DNA of 64,000 nt from Mytilus californianus (taxonomy: Eukaryota; Mollusca; Bivalvia; Mytilida; Mytilidae), in the NCBI RefSeq assembly GCF_021869535.1, contig NW_026262690.1, positions 63,000,995 through 63,064,994 of the forward strand. Reading direction: 5' to 3'. This document shows positions 36,101 to 48,100 of the stretch, in pieces. A program made the position numbers and the translations under genes. Each line of letters starts with the position of its first letter. The first letter of the stretch is position 1. A model generated the notes under the pieces. It had not been told where the DNA came from. It did no database searches and worked only from the letters and a program-made list of their open reading frames with translations.

Positions 36101-39100
36101 TAGCCTGCAGTTTGGTAGTTTACATCTGTATGACATCACGTTTAGCCATATGTTAATGGGCCGAAATAATTCATGAAGTTTCACAGAATTTTAATTTATT
36201 TCAAATTTATGATTTTTTACAAGCTCTAACGTAAAAAAATTTTTAAATGCATTAGAATTGGAATAACAGTACTGTAGTTGAAGAGTTGATGTTTTTTTTT
36301 ACATATATGGTTATTTAAATACACATCATTTTTGTTACATGAATATTACATATCTGAGTATAACATATCATTAATAAATTGCATAACATTGGCTGGATAG
36401 GCATTATTAGGATCTAAAGAATGTTCACTGCACTAGTTTGTATACCCTTTAATTTTAGCATAAGGCTTTTAATTGCATTTCATGCAATTTTTACTCCTAA
36501 ACTGTAGCTTCATACACTTACATGTATAAATGAAATAAATAAATTCAATAATCATTAATTACAATAAACCCAATAAATGGGAAACTTATCAAAAATCTGT
36601 CAGCTAATGTTATTTTATAAACTATTTTTTGTCTGAATTATTGTTTTTTTTCTTCTTCCAGGTGTATTGGTAAGTACATTTGGTATTGTCGTAAATACCG
36701 CACACATGACGTTCACTATGTACCGCGATTTGTTACTTGACGTGTTACTATGGCTTTCTAATACATCTATCAAATAGTCAAGACGTCTTTTCTTTCTATT
36801 AACCACTTTATGATAGGTATTAAGGTTCTCCTTTCACTCCATATTTTTTTTAAAGCAGATATGAAAATAATTGAAACATATATATAGTCAACTTATATTA
36901 TTCATTATCAAGTTGTTATCAATTTAATATTTGTTTGTCCTAATTCAGGCATCTCAGAAGTGCTTGTCACTGTGTCTTTGAGGAGCCTTGAAAAGATGGT
37001 TGTTATTTTTCAAATAAAGAAATTATTTAAAAATTTTGCTGTACAATGAATTATTTGTCTTGCTCTTTGTCAAATTCAGACAATAATCAATTTAATGCCA
37101 AATTTTTCCATATAAAACTACCACAAAATAAAATTTAAAGTACAAAAAAATATAATTTTTACAAAATGTTTTTTTTATTGACATTGTTAAACAACCATTC
37201 TAATATGACGTTCTTCAAACGCTTTGAGTGCACACCCGTTGTAAAATATGAATATATTGTTAGTCAGCTGATCGTCAACGTCATGGATTGTTTGGGCTGT
37301 TCCAATGAATCCAATCTTACTCCCACGTCGTTTGCTTTTTATGAATGAATTACCCGAGGTTAGACATTGTAAATGACGTCATTGAATGATGACATTACAA
37401 TATAAGCATTCTACCGGAAAATGCATGAATTTAAAACTGAAAGTCGTCAAAACAAGAAAACATAAACAACCAATGATACGAATTTGTTGAAAGCCCATTT
37501 TCTTGAAAAAAAGTAAGCTAATCAATCAATTTCGTCCAAACCTATCTAGTATGTTATTGTTAATCATTTCAGCATGTCAATCAGTTTCCTTCGTATTTTA
37601 CGTCAATATTAATAGTGTGTTCAATTACGGGATCAGCAAACATTTCCCTTCACCTAGAGCGCTTTGAAACTAAAGAATTGCTGTATTTGTCCTATTAGAA
37701 TAGAAATAATCCATGGGGTCATGAATTTATATTGATTTTACCACAGGTTGTCCCTTTATGCGGATATTTTACCCCTTGCTATCGCTCGTGGTAAAATATT
37801 TCGCATAAAGGGCCATCCCGTGGTAAAATCACCATAAATTCAAGACCCCATGAATTATTTCTTATCTAAATTTAGACAAGCTCAAAACTAGAATAGCAGT
37901 AATACATTTAATATAATAATTTTAAAAGTTTTTGTCCTTCAGACAGAAAAAAAAGTTATCCTCCTTGATTAAATAAAAATGTTTAAGTACAAATGTATAT
38001 TACATGTATTCTCAAAAGTTACATCCTTATTTACATGAACTGACATGACAATTGAATCAGCTGAAAGAAAACTATTATTGTTTAATCCTTACCTAAATAA
38101 TTCACTCCTAGTTGCATTTCAAAACCATCTTTAGTAATTTGTTTTGGACATCTCATTATCCCTGCATTATTGATTAATATATCTAAACGACTTTCATCTG
38201 AAAGAAAAAAATAACCAATGAAAAAAAATAATGAATTATTTCAGAAATGTTTGGAAGACCAATTATGATTTTTGTGTGTTTTCGAAAACTTTATGCAAGA
38301 GAAATGCCTTTCAGTTAATATCTAATATTATATAGTTGGCATGCTAATGTCAAAGTCCATACATTTATTATTTAATAATCCTAATAACAATTTCATTAAA
38401 GAGGGAGTCTTTTTTATAAAAGTCTGCACACTATTTCTAATAATAGCAATAAATACAGTAAGGATAATTTGACTCCATAATAAGTATTTCCTATTAAATG
38501 TCATATTATATTATATATAAATATTAAATATATAAACCAACACGGCAAAACTCAGTAAAAAAATGTGTCTAGAATATGCCAATTCATAAATCTAAATCTC
38601 AGTATAAAAGAAAAGGTCAAAATTTCTATACAGAGACTCAACCAGATATTTTGACAAAATTGTAATTTTTAACTACCGTAGATTGATTGATGGCTTAACT
38701 CCAGCAGAACTTAAATTAGTGTATTGAACTAATTCTATAGAATCTACATACCTCCTTACAGGTGCTTGGAATTCTCTGAGTCTGGCATTAGGACCAATGA
38801 ACAAAGCCTGTTCCTTCGGTTGTCAAACATGAACGAATATACATTTTTTGCAATCATTTAATTGAAATCCCCAAACCTGTTATGCGAGTTATTTCTCTTA
38901 GAGCACATTAGAAACCCTTGAACTTTTTTGAAGGGTTTGTCATTCGCCTTTTCTGAGAAATAATTCTGGGCCTTAACTATGTACATTTAGTGAAATTTTA
39001 ATCAAAATTCTTTCCCATTTTCTCCTTATTATCCGCTATGAAGAAGCTGCTCACCCTGAACTTACTTGAAGTATTAACTTCCAGACAATCAATATATTGG

Positions 39101-40942
39101 ACAAACTGCATATATTTTTTCCCCAAATTAAAACAGGTTACATGTATTTGCATTATACTATTATACCATAAAAAAAAAACTTGAATTTATATATGGTGAA
39201 CCAACACCTGAAGTGGTAATCGTGCGGTTGGGTAATAGTGGGTGGATACTGACAGGTATTCACAGTTGTCTTTCACTAGATAAGTTAATAAAACGATAAT
39301 AAAGACAATATAATACCATAATTATAACTTACTTTTATTAAAATCCTCTGCAAATTCTCTTATAGAATCCAATGATGCCAAATCGAGATGTTTGCAAAAC
39401 ACTTTTTTATTCCAAGTATTTTTTATAATTTCTTCTTTTGCATCCTCACATTTTTTCATGTCTCTACATGCCATTATAACTTTACCACCTGAAAATATAT
39501 TTTCACTGTTATGTTTTTAAATCTTTCACTTTTCAGTTATGTCTGTTTGTTAAGAAATGTATTGAGGGATTGGAAGGCACTTTTTTCCCTTAACTTCAGC
39601 TTCAAAAAAGCTTGTTTTTGTGTTGTTAGGTTGCAGTCTCATCTACACACACTCAACAAATCCATTTTTTTCATATTAAATATTGAAAAACCATCGATAA
39701 TCTATTAATATACCTACCCCTAGCTGCTAACATGCCAGCTGTTTGGTAACCAATACCACAATTAGCTCCAGTCACTATTACTGTTCTCCCATGAATTCTC
39801 TCATCTCCGTTGAATGTAATCCCGTGTGCTTTTCTGTACATTAGAATGGAATAAGTTAATGTTATGTCACAGCATATTTATATGTTTTTGATACTTCTAT
39901 GCAGGAGAACCAATTATGTCTACATATGTTACATGTTCAATTTGTTGTAATTCTTATCATGATAATGTCTCCATGCAATTTCTTCTAATGAAAAGTCTTT
40001 GGTGAACATTTCAGTTTAAAGTAATACAAAAGTACAGTTTAACCCATGATCATTTACCTCCTGGTACAAAATGTATATTAAATATCCACACACATATGGT
40101 TTTATCAGAACAAGAGGCTCTTAGAGCCTGAATCGCTCACCTGTATTTCAGAGGAGAAGATTTTTAAATGTTAGCAAACTTGATGAACAAATTGTGTAAA
40201 ATTGTCTTTAAAGGGCAATAACTCCTTAAGAGGTCAATTGACAATTTTGGTCATATTAACTTTTTTGCAGATCTTACTTTGCTGAACATTATTGCTGCTT
40301 ACAGTTTATATATATCTATAATAATATTCAAAATAATAACAAAAAACTGCAAAATTTTGTTAAAAAACTACCAATTCGGTGGCAGCAACCCAACAATGGG
40401 TTGTTCGATTCATCTGAAAATTTCAGAGCTGATAGATCATGACCAATTGAACAATTTTTACCCCATGTCAGATTTGCTCTAAAAGCTTTAGTTTTTGAGA
40501 TATAAGCCAAAAACTGCATTTGACCCCTATGTTCTATTTTTAGGCATGGCGGCCATGTTTTTTGATGGATCAAAACTTCGGATACAATTTATAAACTAGA
40601 TACCCTAAGAAACATTTAGTTAAAGTTTGAAGGTATTTGGCCCAGTAGTTTCAGAGGAAAAGATTTTTGAAATAGTTTACGACGACGGATGCCAAGTGAT
40701 GGCATAAGCTCACATGGGGCCCTTTGGGCCCCGGTGAGCTAAAAACTCATAAGGATATTTAAATCTCATTTAAGAATATTTTAAGTACTATTAAGGTTTA
40801 AAAATTATCTCCACTACTTATCCCTTATTTGTTCTCCTTCCATGCATTGTTTATGGACTTACCGTTTCAAGATAATTATCATTCCACCAATTGCTCCAAT
40901 GGTAAAGGAATAAGTAATTGCTTTAGATGAAAATGAAGACAT
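30096..40942 (-). CDS. RDH11/12/13/14-like short-chain dehydrogenase, probable pseudoenzyme (7 exons)
   Basis: Exons: 40942-40863, 39833-39718, 39488-39333, 38197-38093, 35549-35340, 34108-33901, 30195-30096; 975 nt, 324 aa, all introns GT-AG with matching phases. A hydrophobic N-terminal anchor (residues 9-25) precedes the Rossmann fold with TGANCGIG at 48-55, LDLAS at 100-104, INNAG at 126-130, structural Asn150, and PG at 233-234. The family uses NADP(H) to reduce retinal or lipid aldehydes at ER or mitochondrial membranes. The active site is altered: the usual SS of NLSS reads T177-A178, Tyr203 is kept, and the Lys of YxxxK is Gln207 (CAA). Length is normal (family about 318-336 aa) and the frame is intact, so it looks like a maintained gene with weak or no dehydrogenase activity. 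A 5' UTR intron ends at 41003. Its paralogue starts 2.5 kb away on the other strand. Confidence 0.88.
31170..31860 (+). repeat. 154-162-bp tandem array, about five units
   Basis: GAGATACGGC recurs at 31332, 31486, 31648 and 31810, each with AAAAAGTATACAGATC and ACTAAGAAGTGTGTAAA. Confidence 0.9.
32100..32640. other. GC-richer unclassified insert
   Basis: This stretch separates two GGAC/GACAGAC tracts of the surrounding element and is visibly richer in GC than its neighbours. Short frames exist (for example [15 protein letters not shown] from 32212) but shift frame repeatedly. I do not recognise it; it may be a decayed element fragment. Confidence 0.4.
33244..33355. repeat. 112-bp near-perfect hairpin in an intron
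   Basis: Arms 33244-33289 and 33310-33355 match at 44 of 46 positions (GTTACA...GGGGTCAGT and its complement); the 20-base loop is itself partly palindromic. Probably a hairpin MITE. Confidence 0.85.
33901..34108 (-). CDS. Minus-strand dehydrogenase exon 6 (PG motif)
   Basis: 208 nt encoding [20 protein letters not shown] through VRNTTGKLF. The PG motif after the active site is conserved, as is the SELGRH substrate-loop start shared with RDH13-like proteins. The exon ends in phase 2. Confidence 0.9.
34980..35275 (-). repeat. Interspersed repeat, GCCAATGAGACAACTCTCC family, reverse copy
   Basis: Ends with GAGAGTTGTCTCATTGGCAC and TCATACCACATCTTCTTAT, the reverse complement of the family start. 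It lies between coding exons 5 and 6 of the minus-strand dehydrogenase. Confidence 0.85.
35340..35549 (-). CDS. Minus-strand dehydrogenase exon 5 (altered active site)
   Basis: 210 nt containing the active-site segment. It reads [11 protein letters not shown] where relatives have NLSS, and [13 protein letters not shown] where relatives have AYxxSKLA. Tyr is present; Lys is replaced by Gln (codon CAA, one base from AAA) and Ser by Thr/Ala. Confidence 0.92.
37374..37381. promoter_or_regulatory. Perfect CRE palindrome
   Basis: TGACGTCA, the consensus CREB/ATF site, lies in intron 4 of the minus-strand dehydrogenase. No transcription start is evident nearby, so function is uncertain. Confidence 0.3.
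37702..37863. repeat. 160-bp hairpin element in an intron
   Basis: Arms of about 72 bp (37702-37773 and 37790-37863) share AGAAATAAT, ATGGGGTC, TGATTTTACCAC, CCCTTTATGCG and ATATTTTACC with a few mismatches, around a 16-base loop. Typical of a hairpin MITE. The rest of 35.6-38.1 kb shows no other feature. Confidence 0.85.
38093..38197 (-). CDS. Minus-strand dehydrogenase exon 4 (NNAG motif)
   Basis: 105 nt encoding [14 protein letters not shown] and [16 protein letters not shown] and the catalytic-tetrad Asn150 are both conserved. Confidence 0.92.
39333..39488 (-). CDS. Minus-strand dehydrogenase exon 3
   Basis: 156 nt encoding [20 protein letters not shown] through [13 protein letters not shown] (residues 72-75) and LDLAS (100-104) are typical of the SDR7C group; the Arg of ACRD favours NADP(H). 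Confidence 0.9.
39718..39833 (-). CDS. Minus-strand dehydrogenase exon 2 (NADP-binding motif)
   Basis: 116 nt encoding the end of the anchor region and the start of the Rossmann fold, [14 protein letters not shown]. The TGxxxGIG dinucleotide-binding motif is intact. Acceptor TGTACAG and donor GTAGGT. Confidence 0.9.
40110..40740 (+). mobile_element. AAGAGGCTC-family element, short complete copy
   Basis: Starts ACAAGAGGCTCTTAGAGCCT and ends GCTCACATGGGGCCCTTTGG GCCCCGGTGAGCT, a strong terminal hairpin. Only one internal unit is present. It lies in the first coding intron of the minus-strand dehydrogenase. Confidence 0.85.
40863..40942 (-). CDS. Minus-strand dehydrogenase exon 1 (membrane anchor)
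   Basis: Encodes residues 1-26 plus two bases of codon 27: [20 protein letters not shown] followed by MIIILK. The donor is GTAAGT at 40862. A 5' UTR segment, 40943-41002, lies behind a T-rich acceptor, so transcription starts further upstream. Confidence 0.85.
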
Positions 40943-41499
40943 TTTACTGCAACTATAGAAGACTACTGGTATAAACTATATTTCTATGTTAAATACTTCA
41001 ATCTGAAAAAAAAAAGAAACCTAAATCTATCAAGGAGTCACCTTATGTCATATCTAGATATGTGTTCAATGGATGCACCACTTGCTTCTAATCTGATCAT
41101 TATATTCAGGATTAGTAAAAGCACTGAGCATACTACACAATTGAAGTGCTAATTCCATTCTGAAGGTTTGCAAAGAAGCATTTTAAACATTGCTAATGAA
41201 GTAGGATACCTTCTCAGGGTATTGAGAAAGGGGTATTTTTAATCAATGATAGATATAAATGCATGACTTCCTTATAGAATATATATTTTACATATATTCT
41301 AAATTCACAATGATTTCTAATTTGATTCAAATTAGCCATTGTTTGCATAAGACATTTTACATGAAAATTATGCCCAACAGATAGATGGATGCATTTTTTA
41401 TTTTTTAAATAGTATCAATGACATTTGAGTTCAAGTACCAAATTGTGACAAGAACTTACTATACAGCTACCAAATCTTTTTTCCAGATAATTTGATATC

Positions 41500-41830
41500 A
41501 ATTTAGCATGTATATTTGTTTTTTGTTTATTGTTTTGTACATAAATCAAGCTGTTGGTTTTCTCATTTGAACTGTTTTAAATTTTGTCATGCAGGGGTCT
41601 TTTATAGCTTGCTATGCAGTTTGGGTTTTGCTCATTGTTGAAGGCTGTACAGTGACTTATAATTGCTTACATCCACATCCTTTTGGTCTCTGTTGGATAG
41701 TTGTCTCGTTAGCAATCATACCACATCTTCTTATTTTTATATAATATCAAATATAATTGCTATCTACATGGCTTATGAAGGATGGTGAAAAACCTGCCAA
41801 TCATACCACATCTCATTATTTTTATACTGT
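41500..41830 (-). repeat. Interspersed repeat, GCCAATGAGACAACTCTCC family, reverse copy plus fragment
   Basis: GAAGGCTGTACAGTGACTTA, GGATAGTTGTCTCGTTAGCA and ATACCACATCTTCTTATTTT are the reverse complement of the family; a second fragment of its start follows at about 41795-41825. Confidence 0.75.
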
Positions 41831-42247
41831 CGAGATATAAGATATGTCTCTGAGAGTAAATAAGATTTTCTTTTTTTCTTTGGGGATGTCCTTGTTAACA
41901 CTTCCACATTGAAGTGTTTGTTCATAGTGACAATTTAATTAGAACAACAGTTACATATCTAGACGCTGAACTTTTTACCTTAAGATTTCATTTGTAAACC
42001 ATATTAGTAACAGTAGACCATCAATGACATGCCTTCAACTTATACCTGAGTAAAACTTATAAAATATCTGTAGTGTAATGTTATGCATCCAAGTTCATTA
42101 TGTCAACCTGTTCCCTATTCTGGCACATGTCAATAATGTATGGTTGTCTTAAAATATAAGGGGAAATGGTACTGAAAACAATTTATAAATTTTTGTGAAG
42201 TTCCAAGAGAATTTCATTGAATGGAGAAAAATATAAAATTTCTGTAT

Positions 42248-42540
42248 AAAAATAAGAAGATGTGGTATGATTGCCAATGAGACAACTCTCCACTTGATAC
42301 CAAATGACTTAGAAGTTAGCAACTACATGTCACTGTATGGCCTTGAACAATTACATGGATTAGCAAAACCCATACCACATAGCAATTTATAAAAGGCGCA
42401 GAAATGACAATGTAAAAAATTTCAAAAAGAAAAACTAATGGCCTGATTTATGTACAAAACTTTAAAACGAAAAAAAACAAATACATGTATGATATACAGC
42501 AGCAAATGACAACAACTGATTTCCTTTAAATAATTCAAAA
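42248..42540 (+). repeat. Interspersed repeat, GCCAATGAGACAACTCTCC family, forward copy
   Basis: AAGAAGATGTGGTATGATTG at the start and CATAGCAATTTATAAAAGGC in the middle match the 3.5-kb copy. Confidence 0.85.
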
Positions 42541-43493
42541 TAAAAGAGAGGCAGGAGATACAGATCTAAAAACTCATAATTTGAAAACAAACTAACAATG
42601 CAATTGCAAAAAAACGAAAAACGACTAAAAGACAAACAGTTTACAAAACACTGAAAGAAAACTAGACATGCTAGACTACGCAACAATGTGTCATGAAATA
42701 GAAGTTCCTTCATAATATAAGTTCCAAATGGAAAAAATATTCTAGAATATTATTTCCACTGGAATAATTACAGGATATGTTCCTAACAGAATAAATGGTA
42801 TAGAATGTTTGTTCCAACAGGAACATGTATTATGACATTGTTTATAACAAAGTTTCCAGTGGAACTTCTGTTAGGCGGAACAAATATACATTGACCCATG
42901 AACCTGGCCCAAAAACAGCAGATATCTCAGGTGCCCTGAGGGTAAGCAGATCCTGATCCACATGTTGCATCCCTCAACAGTTAATATGTTATTTTATTTC
43001 TTTAGGGTTTACTGTTATTGCACAAAAGCTTATTTATAGAAATGTAATGTTTAATCAGAGCATATAATGTCTTTAAATCAATCAACTGATTGATAAATAA
43101 ACGAAATTAAAAAGCTGAACATTTATAACATGATAGGCTTTCAACACGTTGAATGTTGACAGTATGTAGAAGAAAAAAGTAGGAACATGTGAAAATTATA
43201 TAAACCAACATCATGAACATGCAAGGTCAAGCTCAAAACTTTTAAAACAAACCAATTTACATCATGACTCTTATCACTCATTTTTTTGGGGTACCTGGTA
43301 AACGTGGTTATATTGCTCTTTTTGCAGTTTTAAACCATCACATTTTCATTGAAATAAAATTAAATGATGCAAACTTGCTTTCGCCCCATGGGTGCAAATA
43401 AATCTACACTTTACTGTATAAATTACCTCCCTTTAACTTCTTTTCTGCTGAAACCCAGAATACACGCTTTGGGCCACATCGAAAACTGAAAAT

Positions 43494-43600
43494 ATGAGTC
43501 GACCAAACCCTTTAGAAGGTCTTCCCAACCCCGAGGCTTTGTATGAATCCTGGTGGCCAATCATTATAGCCTTCGCCATTGGTATTGGTTACGCTTTAAG
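43494..43600 (+). CDS. Plus-strand dehydrogenase exon 1 (N-terminal anchor)
   Basis: Encodes MSRPNPLEGLPNPEALYESW then a hydrophobic run WPIIIAFAIGIGYALR. It is 5.5 kb from exon 2 and assigned by phase (AG|A), by the membrane anchor expected here, and by its position opposite the paralogue's exon 1. The Pro-rich leader is longer than usual, so an extra exon or a different owner is not excluded. Confidence 0.65.
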
Positions 43601-44369
43601 GTGTGTTGAAAACTGTTACACCTGACATCTAATTTTTGACCATCCCCCTTTTGAAGTTTTTCCTTCTCCAACAAAAAAGTTTTATTATACTCTTTGAATG
43701 TTTTTTATAAATAAAAATGGATTTCCCTGTCATACTCTAGCAGCTAATGAAGTTTGGAAGAACTGTGGGACTTTAGTATCTTATGTTTGACTCTCCCCCT
43801 TTTGCTTTTCCTACCTACATGACCTATCCAAATCAGATTATTACTATTAGAAGACTTTTGAATGCTTATGTTATTTCATCACAATTGAATCAATTTTTCG
43901 TTGAATTGGTTTATGCTGATTTACCTAGGGTCAACTGTTGTAATTCATTTGATAATCACCTTTAAAAAAACAACTTGAGATTGGTTTATAAATGGTAGTC
44001 AAATATTAATTATATGAAGTTTTGGAAGGCCATTTTAATTTTTTGCTCAAACGCCTTCCTATTATTTGGACTACATTATTGATAGAATGGTTGATTTTTG
44101 TCTATATTCTATGGCCCTGAACAACCTTCCAAAAACATGGCTGCGATAAAACTTCTTTCTGGTTTTTGTTTTCTTGTGAAAGGTTTTTTTGTAAAACATC
44201 TTATACATGTTAGATGAGTATACCATTTCCTGCAAATTTAGATCTGTTAAAAAAAATTAGCCAAAGGACAATATTATTTTCAGCAAGTTTGAAAAAGTAT
44301 GAATGCTTTCATGTATAAATTATTCAATCAAAATAAAACTTGTAATACTATAGAGTCTTTAACAAATGT

Positions 44370-44404
<35 letters not shown>

Positions 44405-44550
44405 TACGTCTGAACCAGTGACAACTCTACAACATTTGATGTCACGATACCTCAGTAGCATGAGTTCGAATCCCGGCGAGGGAAGAACAAAAAATTTGCG
44501 AAAGCAAATTTACAGATCTAACATTGATGGGCTGATGTTTAGACGAGTTG

Positions 44551-44582
<32 letters not shown>

Positions 44583-45145
44583 AAAGTCTAAATTGAAAAC
44601 AACGTTCAAACCTATGATTGCGTTGGATAAAAACCGCAATTTTTATACGTGTGCATGTAAAACAAATTACTTGGTAGAGGGGTCTAAATACAGCACAAAC
44701 AACAAATTCCAAAAGACCAAAAAAAGTGAAAAAGTCTATTTTAACAAAACGCATTTGACTAACAGGTCGAACAACTGATGTTCTTAAACCCTGCTGACTG
44801 CCATTGGAGATTGCCAAATAAATTGATCACCAGATCTAACAAAATGGATCTTAATATTAATCTAATACCAAACAGAAAACAATAAACTTGTGGAAAAGAT
44901 GGTATACCACAAACATGAGGTGCAAAAACTTGTACACCATATCCAGATTTCGACAACTAATGTCTCTTCAGTGATGTTAGGGATCGAAACGGTATATATA
45001 TATATAGCTACCCATAGCAATTGTATGGAATGAGTCATATTATCCTAAATCAATTGGAGTGGAAAACCTTGCCAACCTGCTCTGTCTCTGTCCAGAGTCC
45101 TGAATCTTTCGAGGCTTAGCTGTTTTTAATTGCGCCTGTAAAACA

Positions 45146-45185
<40 letters not shown>

Positions 45186-48100
45186 TGTACCCATTTTTGT
45201 TTATCAAATTTAAAAATATTTGTGTGCTCACTTCAATAATGTGGCAGGAACCTGGATAGTTAAACCAGTTGATGGTGGTTTCTTACTTGAAGAAGAATTT
45301 TATAAGGGTCTTTCAAATTTTGTATTCAATATTATAAATATATATAGAAGTTTTATAACCTCCAGGAGCACATCAGGTAGCACCTGCCTCATTAAAAACA
45401 TAATTTTCCTCTCACACTCCTACAAAGGAAGAGAGTGCAATGGTAATTTAGAGGAGAAAAGCAATCCTCAAAAGGGTTGGTTTAACTGATCAAACAGGAA
45501 ATAGTCCTGATTCTTTGCTAAATGATTTACATCTGCACTGTATGTACTAGTCATTGTAAAAAGGGATAGTTCATAAAATTATATGTTTATTATAACAAAG
45601 TGACATCACAACTGACATATCTGCTCTTAAAACTGTCCAGATTATACCAGCCTATTTATCAACAAAATTATCATGATTAAGACTGAGTGAAAGAATTTTG
45701 CTATGTATGCCCCTGCCATAGCGGAGGGAGCATTAAGTTTTACCCTTGTCCGTCTGTGCGTCTGTCGGTCCGTCCGTCCGTCCCAAAGTTGGTTTCGGTT
45801 CTCTAACTTTAGTTTGCCTCAACTAAATGTTATGAAACTTATACACAATGCTTATTATCACTAAATATAGATCAAGTTTGAATTTTGGTGGCGTCACTTT
45901 TACCGTTCTAGAGTTTTGCTCCTTTACAAATGGAAAAATTGCCAAATTTTTCGTTTCCGTTCTCTAACTTAAGTTTGCCTCAACCAAATGTTATGAAACT
46001 TATACACAATGCTAATTACCACAATATACAGATCAAGTTTGAATTTTGGTGCCGTCACTTTTACTGTTCTAGAGTTATGCCCTTTACAAATGGAAAAATT
46101 GTTAATTTTTTCTTCTTTTTTTTTCTAAATAGCAAGTAATTTTTAAAATAAAATTGGAGTTATCTTCCTTTGTCCATGATTATAGTTGAATCAACTACAA
46201 TCAATGCTTTATACAATGCAATGTTTAATTTTGCCTTCCACTGATAAATTAAAGCAATTTTTATACAACCGCAAAAATTAAAAATTTTTTGGTCGTATAT
46301 TGGTATGACGTTGGTGTCGTCGTCGTCGTCGTCTGGCGTCGTCCGAAGACACATTGGTTTTCGCACTCTAACTTTAATTTAAGTGAATGGATCTCCATGA
46401 AATTTTACCATAAGGTTCAATACCACGAAAGGAAGGTTGGGATTGATTTTGGGGGTTATGGTACCAACAGTTAAGGAATTAGGGGCCAAAAAGGGGCCAA
46501 AAATAAGCATTTTTGTAACTTCCAGACAATAACTTGTGTGTAAGTGTATGGATCTCTCTGACATTGTACCACAAGGTTCCATATCACAAAGGAAAGGCTG
46601 TAATTGATTTTGGGGGTAATTGCCTCAAAATTTTAGGAATTAGGGGCCAAAAAAGGGGCAAAAAACAAGCATTTTTCTAGTTTCATGACAATAACTTGTG
46701 TGTAAGTGTTTGGATATTTCTGAAATTGTACTACAAGGTTCCATATCACAAAGGGAAAGCTGGAATTGAGTTTGGGGGTAATTGCCCAAAACGTTTAGGA
46801 ATTGGGGGCCAAAAACGGGCCAAAAATAAGCATTTTTCTAGTTTCCAGACAATAACTTGTGTTCAAGTGTATGGATCTCTCTGAAATTGTACTGCAAGGT
46901 ACCATACCACAAAGGGAAGGCTGGGATTGAGTTTGGGGGTGATGAATCATAAGGGGGTTCAAAAAATTTGTGGGGGGGATTTTTTTTTACTTTTTTTTTT
47001 TCTTTTTTTCCTTTTTTTTTTCTTTTAAAATTTTCCATTTTAAGTTGGTTATTTCTGATTAATATTTAAAAGCAAATAATAATGATATGGTAGGAGATAC
47101 ACACCAAACAGGATGTGTAAATTATTATATAATAAGTATTGTGCAATAGCAAGAAATTTTCAATTGCACAGTATTGCACAATAGCAAGAAATCTTCAATT
47201 GCACATTATTGCGCAATAGCAAGAAATCTTCAATTGCACAGTATTGCGCAATAGCAAGAAATATCCAATAGCACAATATTGCGCAATAGCAAGAAATTGT
47301 CAATTGTACAGTATTGCGCAATAGCAAGAAATATTCAATTGCACAGTATTGTGCAAAAGAAGATACTTCGTATAAATTGCTTATTTCTTGATCAATTTCA
47401 ATGGGGTTTTATTCTTGAATTCTTGGGGTTCTTTAATATGCTGAATCTAACCGTGTATTAAGTTTTTGGATTTTGGGCCCCGTTTTTAAATTGGTCCACA
47501 TTGAGGTCCAAAGGGTCCAAAATAAAACTTTGTTTGATTTCATCAAAAATTGAATTATTGGGGTTCTTTGATATGCCGAATCTAACCGTGTATTTAGATT
47601 CTTAATTTTTGGTTCCGTTTTCAAATTGGTCTACATTAAGGTCCAAAGGGTCCAAAATTAAAATTAGTTTGATTTTAACAAAAATTGAATTTTTAGGGTT
47701 CTTTGATATGCTGAATCTAAACATGTATTTAGATTTTTGATTATGGGCCCAGTTTTTAAGTTGGTCAAAATCGGGATCCAAAATTAAACTTTGTTTGATT
47801 TCAACAAAAATTGAATATATGGGGTTCTTTGATATGCTGAATCTAACCATGTATTTAGATTTTTGATTTTTGGGCCCCGTTATCAACTTTGTCCACATTG
47901 AGGTCAAAAGGGTCCAAAATTAAACTTTGTTTGATTTCATCAAAAATTGAATTCTTGGGGTTCTTTGATATGCTGAATCTAACCATGTATTTAGATTTTG
48001 GATATTGGACCATAATAGGTGAATGTCCAATTTAAAATTTTTAAGTTCTTAGACCACATTCATTCTGTGTCAGAAACCTATGCTGTGTCAAATATTTAAT

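Larger units (their letters stand above)
41003..43493. promoter_or_regulatory. Shared upstream region of the divergent dehydrogenase pair
   Basis: The 2.5-kb gap between the two divergent genes must hold both promoters unless a distal first exon lies elsewhere. TATAAA at 43417-43422 sits about 75 bases before the plus-strand ATG. A TTCTAGAA inverted pair near 42740 resembles a partial heat-shock element. Repeat copies at 41500-41830 and 42248-42540 occupy part of the region. Confidence 0.4.

Noticed and set aside
36615..36806. 63-codon minus-strand frame starting [17 protein letters not shown]
   Set aside because: Basic and plausible-looking but isolated, with no homologous pattern I recognise and no splice or promoter signals; lies in an intron.
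42462..42713. 83-codon Cys/Phe-rich minus-strand frame
   Set aside because: Overlaps an interspersed repeat copy and has low-complexity composition; no family pattern.
44455..44490. tRNA gene
   Set aside because: A B box is present but no A box or cloverleaf can be drawn; better explained as a SINE fragment.
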